Shown: positions 63,637 to 64,000 of the stretch, in pieces
Position numbering within the stretch: position 1 is the stretch's first letter
Layout of the letters: each line of letters opens with the position of its first letter
Assembly (NCBI GenBank): GCA_002702705.1
Contig: PABH01000055.1
Coordinates: 1 to 64,000, forward strand
Direction: 5' to 3'
DNA: 64,000 nucleotides
DNA from: Anaerolineaceae bacterium
Lineage (GTDB): Bacteria; Chloroflexota; Anaerolineae; Anaerolineales; Anaerolineaceae
Translations under genes and position numbers: made by a program
Notes under the pieces: model-generated
Database searches by the model: none
The model's input: only the letters and a program-made list of their open reading frames with translations
Told to the model about the DNA's origin: nothing

Positions 63637-64000
63637 AGGGTGGGTTCCTTTTCTCTAAAATAATCCACTGTTGCACTTAACCCTTCATATAATGAAACCT
63701 GCGGTTCCCATTTTAATTTTTCTTTGATTTTTTCGGCACTTAAGAAAATCCTTCTGGTTTCACCAAGTTTGGGTGGAGCATAAATTGCGGGATTTGCATA
63801 CCCAGTGATTTCTTTTAAACCATCAAATATCTGATTAACCGATGTGGGGATTTCTGAACCAAGATTAAAGATGTTGCTCCCGATTTCGTTTTCAGTCGCC
63901 ATTAGATTGGCACGGGCGACGTCACCTACAAATACAAAATCACGTTCATTTTGGCCGTCACCATAAATGGTTACTGGTTGATCTTTTAACATTTGACCAG
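63633..64000 (-). CDS. NAD-dependent sugar epimerase/dehydratase, C-terminal part (cut by window edge)
   Basis: The frame is open to base 64000, so the N-terminal Rossmann half is outside. Visible: VTIYGDGQNERDFVFVGDVARANLMA, in pieces typical of the substrate-binding half of extended SDRs; FNLGSEIPTSVNQIFD; and TRRIFLSAEKIKEKLKWEP at the end. The stop overlaps hddA by 4 nt. It resembles UDP-glucose 4-epimerase/dTDP-glucose-dehydratase relatives. Substrate undetermined. Confidence 0.88.
   Translation of the reverse strand, partial: GQMLKDQPVTIYGDGQNERDFVFVGDVARANLMATENEIGSNIFNLGSEIPTSVNQIFDGLKEITGYANPAIYAPPKLGETRRIFLSAEKIKEKLKWEPQVSLYEGLSATVDYFREKEPTL

Noticed and set aside
1-64000. tRNA, rRNA or riboswitch genes
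   Set aside because: None were recognised on either strand; intergenic gaps are short.

Overview
The window is AT-rich bacterial DNA. It looks like a member of the Chloroflexota, probably Anaerolineae-like; this is inference from protein style and not from a marker gene. Supporting signs are a 917-residue MalT/LuxR-type STAND regulator, a small protein of a type I recall beside such regulators, no outer-membrane polysaccharide secretin, and secreted proteins held by lipoboxes or C-terminal membrane anchors. Most of the window (about 10.5-64 kb) is one very large cell-surface polysaccharide locus.

Layout. 1-984 is the 3' part of an IS256-family transposase, followed by a 17-bp perfect inverted repeat. 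1165-5506 (+ strand) holds the regulator, an alpha/beta hydrolase and a small conserved protein. 5503-10447 (- strand) is an electron-transfer module: etfA, etfB, a membrane Fe-S oxidoreductase with heterodisulfide-reductase-like C-terminus, and an acyl-CoA dehydrogenase. 10517-45996 (- strand) holds gmhB, a surface lipoprotein, a Wzz/BY-kinase, many glycosyltransferases (GT2, GT4, GT39-like), an O-antigen-ligase-like protein, two sulfotransferases (one frameshifted), an epimerase, two acyltransferase-3 proteins, the Wzm/Wzt ABC exporter and a sialidase-fold propeller protein. 46242-49121 is the only + strand gene here, a PQQ-propeller lipoprotein. 49159-64000 (- strand) holds an acyltransferase/NAD-synthase-like/asparagine-synthase/acyl-ligase/ACP cassette, a second Asp-box propeller protein, a B12-binding radical SAM protein, a DPM1-like GT2, a hexapeptide acyltransferase, a phosphoheptose isomerase fused to GAF, a heptose kinase and a sugar-nucleotide epimerase cut by the window edge.

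The most striking element is at 26642-30956: an acyl-CoA dehydrogenase, a freestanding adenylation enzyme, a carrier protein and a flavin-dependent halogenase in one operon. This matches the PltE/PltF/PltL/PltA set that makes (halo)pyrrole-2-carboxyl-thioester from L-proline. The adenylation pocket reads D-L-F-Y-L-A-L-V-C-K, which I recall as the type II prolyl-ligase code. Two sugar-acyltransferase-like membrane proteins lie directly downstream and glycosyltransferases on both sides. My hypothesis is a surface glycan decorated with (halogenated) pyrrole-2-carboxylate.

How the parts fit together (inference): GmhA-GAF, HddA and GmhB make a heptose 1-phosphate precursor for a GDP-heptose type donor. 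Glycosyltransferases build the chain, Wzm/Wzt exports it, and the Wzz/BY-kinase and ligase-like protein act in chain control or attachment. Sulfotransferases, acyltransferases and the two ligase/ACP cassettes supply decorations. The ETF module could take electrons from the two related acyl-CoA dehydrogenases. No tRNA, rRNA or CRISPR array was seen, and no gene-free stretch exceeds 300 bases.
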